A DNA stretch of 47,027 nt from Alphaproteobacteria bacterium (lineage in GTDB: Bacteria > Pseudomonadota > Alphaproteobacteria > SP197): positions 1 through 47,027 of the forward strand of contig SHVY01000023.1 of NCBI GenBank assembly GCA_009694045.1. Direction: 5' to 3'. Every line of letters begins with the position of its first letter. Within the stretch, counting starts at the first letter, position 1. The translations under genes and the position numbers were made by a program. The notes beneath the pieces were generated by a model. The model did not search any database and was not told the origin of the DNA. It worked only from the letters and a program-made list of their open reading frames with translations. Positions 45,792-47,027 of this stretch are shown here, piece by piece.

Positions 45792-46216
45792 GCGACGATC
45801 TCTATCAGGCGGCGATCCTCGACCTCGCCCGCCAAGGCGCCGCCGCCACGCGGCTCCCCCATGCGGACGCCACCGCCACCGTCGACAACCCGCTGTGCGG
45901 CGACCGCACCACCGTCGACGTGACCCTGGCGGGGGGCCGCATCGCGAACATCGGCTACAAGACCCGTGGCTGCGCCCTCTGTCAGGCCGCCGCGGCCCTC
46001 CTCGCCACGACCGCCATCGGCCTCGACGCCCCGGCGATCGCCGTCGGCACCGCCGCCGTCACGGCATCGCTTCAGGACAAGGGGCCGGACCCCATGTCGC
46101 CCTGGGAGGGCTTCGGGATCTTCACCCCCGTCCGCCGGCACCCAAGCCGTCGGAGTTGCGTCCTCCTACCCTTCGAGGCCCTGGCGAAGGCGTTCACCGC
46201 CGCGTCAGCGGTGTAG
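45788..46216 (+). CDS. SufU/NifU-N-like iron-sulfur scaffold or sulfur acceptor
   Basis: 142 aa from GTG 45788 overlapping the desulfurase stop. NPLCGDRTTVDVTLAGGRIA with the first Cys, then YKTRGCALCQAAAALL with the second conserved Cys and an extra Cys three residues later, and RRHPSRRSCVLLPFEALAKA with the third. This is the SufU/NifU N-domain arrangement, in which SufU is a zinc-bound sulfur acceptor of SufS. Together with the preceding gene it completes a sulfur transfer pair at the end of the operon. Its stop is 1 bp from the stop of the convergent PEP-CTERM gene. Confidence 0.88.
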   Translation: MSDDLYQAAILDLARQGAAATRLPHADATATVDNPLCGDRTTVDVTLAGGRIANIGYKTRGCALCQAAAALLATTAIGLDAPAIAVGTAAVTASLQDKGPDPMSPWEGFGIFTPVRRHPSRRSCVLLPFEALAKAFTAASAV

Positions 46217-46217
46217 C

Positions 46218-46757
46218 CTAGAGGGGCAGGGACCGCGGCGCCGCGCGGCGTGCGAACCACAACCCCGCCATGCCGAGGAGAACCAGCATGGTCGGGCCGG
46301 GCTCCGCGGCGGGGACGTTCAACCCGGCGTCGATGGTGGTGAAGATCGAGGCGAACAAGTCCGGATCGTCGGCGGTGAAGACGATGCTGCCGCTGATGTT
46401 TACCGTGCTGCCGCCCAGGATCGGTAACTGCACGGGGCTGACCTGACCCAGGGTATTGAACAGCAATCCGGTCGGATCGCCGCCGGGGCCGTCACGTTCG
46501 AAATCGATCAGCAGACCGGGCCCGAGCACGACGGGGGCGAAGATGTCGGTCACGTCCGTGAACGTCGCGTCGAGATGAAACGTCACCACGTCGGTCGCCC
46601 CGATGAAGCTCACCAGGGGAATGACCGCGAACTGGACCCATGGCCCGAAGCCGTTGGCATCGAACAGGTAGTCCACGTTGAAGGCGATGATCAGGCGCGA
46701 CGGCCCGCCGAAGTCGTTGTCCGGGTCGATCTGGTTGATGCCCGTTCCGGCCGCCAT
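46218..46757 (-). CDS. PEP-CTERM-like surface protein, N-terminus unclear
   Basis: 179 aa from the only ATG in frame (46757), ending with the sorting signal AEPGPTMLVLLGMAGLWFAR followed by basic residues: a Pro-containing motif, one hydrophobic helix, and RRAAPR. The middle part is beta-rich (INQIDPDNDFGGPSRLIIAF, DVVTFHLDATFTDVTDIFAP, IDFERDGPGGDPTGLLFNTL). No signal peptide lies at 46757. The frame is open upstream to 47006 (FTQAAGTVATSISPNFFGLS, HDHAVHTD), but has no ATG, GTG or TTG there, and TAA closes it at 47007. Either the 5' part is truncated or frameshifted, or the start lies elsewhere. 46758-47027 holds no other gene that I can support. Confidence 0.65.
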   Translation of the reverse strand: MAAGTGINQIDPDNDFGGPSRLIIAFNVDYLFDANGFGPWVQFAVIPLVSFIGATDVVTFHLDATFTDVTDIFAPVVLGPGLLIDFERDGPGGDPTGLLFNTLGQVSPVQLPILGGSTVNISGSIVFTADDPDLFASIFTTIDAGLNVPAAEPGPTMLVLLGMAGLWFARRAAPRSLPL

Positions 46758-47027
46758 GGACAGCCCGAAGAAGTTGGGACTGATCGACGTGGCGACGGTC
46801 CCGGCGGCCTGGGTGAAGGAGAGCGGCCCCGCCCCCGCGACATCGGTATGGACGGCATGGTCGTGAACGACGGGCCAAGTGTAAGCGCCGGAGAGAAAAT
46901 CCCTCAGTGAAGCGGGCGGATTGTCTGGTTGCGCCGGAGCAAAATGCCTCGGCAGATAGTCCTTTGCATGGCGTGCAGAGGGCGGTGGGATGAAGGGCGT
47001 GGAACTTTACGGGCAGGTTCCGCCATT

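Overview
The window is about 47 kb of GC-rich (roughly 70 %) chromosomal DNA from an alphaproteobacterium, most likely Rhodospirillales or a close relative. This rests on gene order (ruvCAB-ybgC-tolQRAB-pal-ybgF-tilS-ftsH-folP-glmM on one strand), alphaproteobacterial families of unknown function (DUF1192, DUF465, DUF6476-like), a TrcR/DUF1013-type regulator next to a quinone oxidoreductase, an RpoH-type sigma factor, and PEP-CTERM proteins. I see no rRNA, tRNA, CRISPR array, prophage or complete insertion sequence.

Layout. 1-4.9 kb: 5' part of a threonine dehydratase, a small membrane protein, rluD, rpoH, purA and a PhzF-like gene. 4.9-19.9 kb: a long minus-strand housekeeping block running yebC, ruvC, ruvA, ruvB, ybgC, tolQ, tolR, tolA, tolB, pal, ybgF, tilS, ftsH, folP, glmM, then a decayed ada-type methyltransferase. 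Many neighbours overlap by 1-8 bp, so they are translationally coupled. 20-24 kb: DUF1192, quinone oxidoreductase, TrcR-like regulator, HAD hydrolase and a frameshifted PEP-CTERM protein. 24.5-33.3 kb: accessory metabolism, with prpE, an orphan ectoine-synthase-like gene, a frameshifted GAF-adenylate cyclase, two paralogous acyl-CoA ligases, a SnoaL-like protein, an internally deleted MttB methyltransferase and a cupin. 33.3-39.3 kb: hldE, a lipoprotein, DUF465, ubiX, a TIGR02444 protein, a GGDEF cyclase and purEK.

39.3-46.2 kb holds the most coherent accessory system: MoxR/CoxD-like ATPase, CoxE-like VWA protein, two XdhC halves, a MoeA-MobA-like fusion, a SufS-type cysteine desulfurase and a SufU-like scaffold. 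This looks like a maturation (cofactor building and sulfuration) operon for a molybdenum hydroxylase. No hydroxylase structural genes are in view. An FNR/CRP-family box sits just upstream. Between the first two genes lies a broken DUF559 endonuclease gene flanked by palindromic repeats.

Two repeat families are visible. One is a palindromic element of 76-78 bp with CTAG ends (three copies, at purA, at the PhzF-like gene and between tilS and ftsH). It looks like an IS630-type miniature element, and two copies sit exactly in stop codons. The other is a C/G-rich palindrome (core about CCCCTCCC-NN-GGGAGGGG) at 24.4, 34.8, 40.3 and 40.7 kb, which enters coding sequence at one site and probably supplies a ribosome binding site at another. 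Several genes carry lesions (ada-type, PEP-CTERM, cyclase, mttB, DUF559). Some may be real decay, and the two single-base frameshifts could be sequencing errors.
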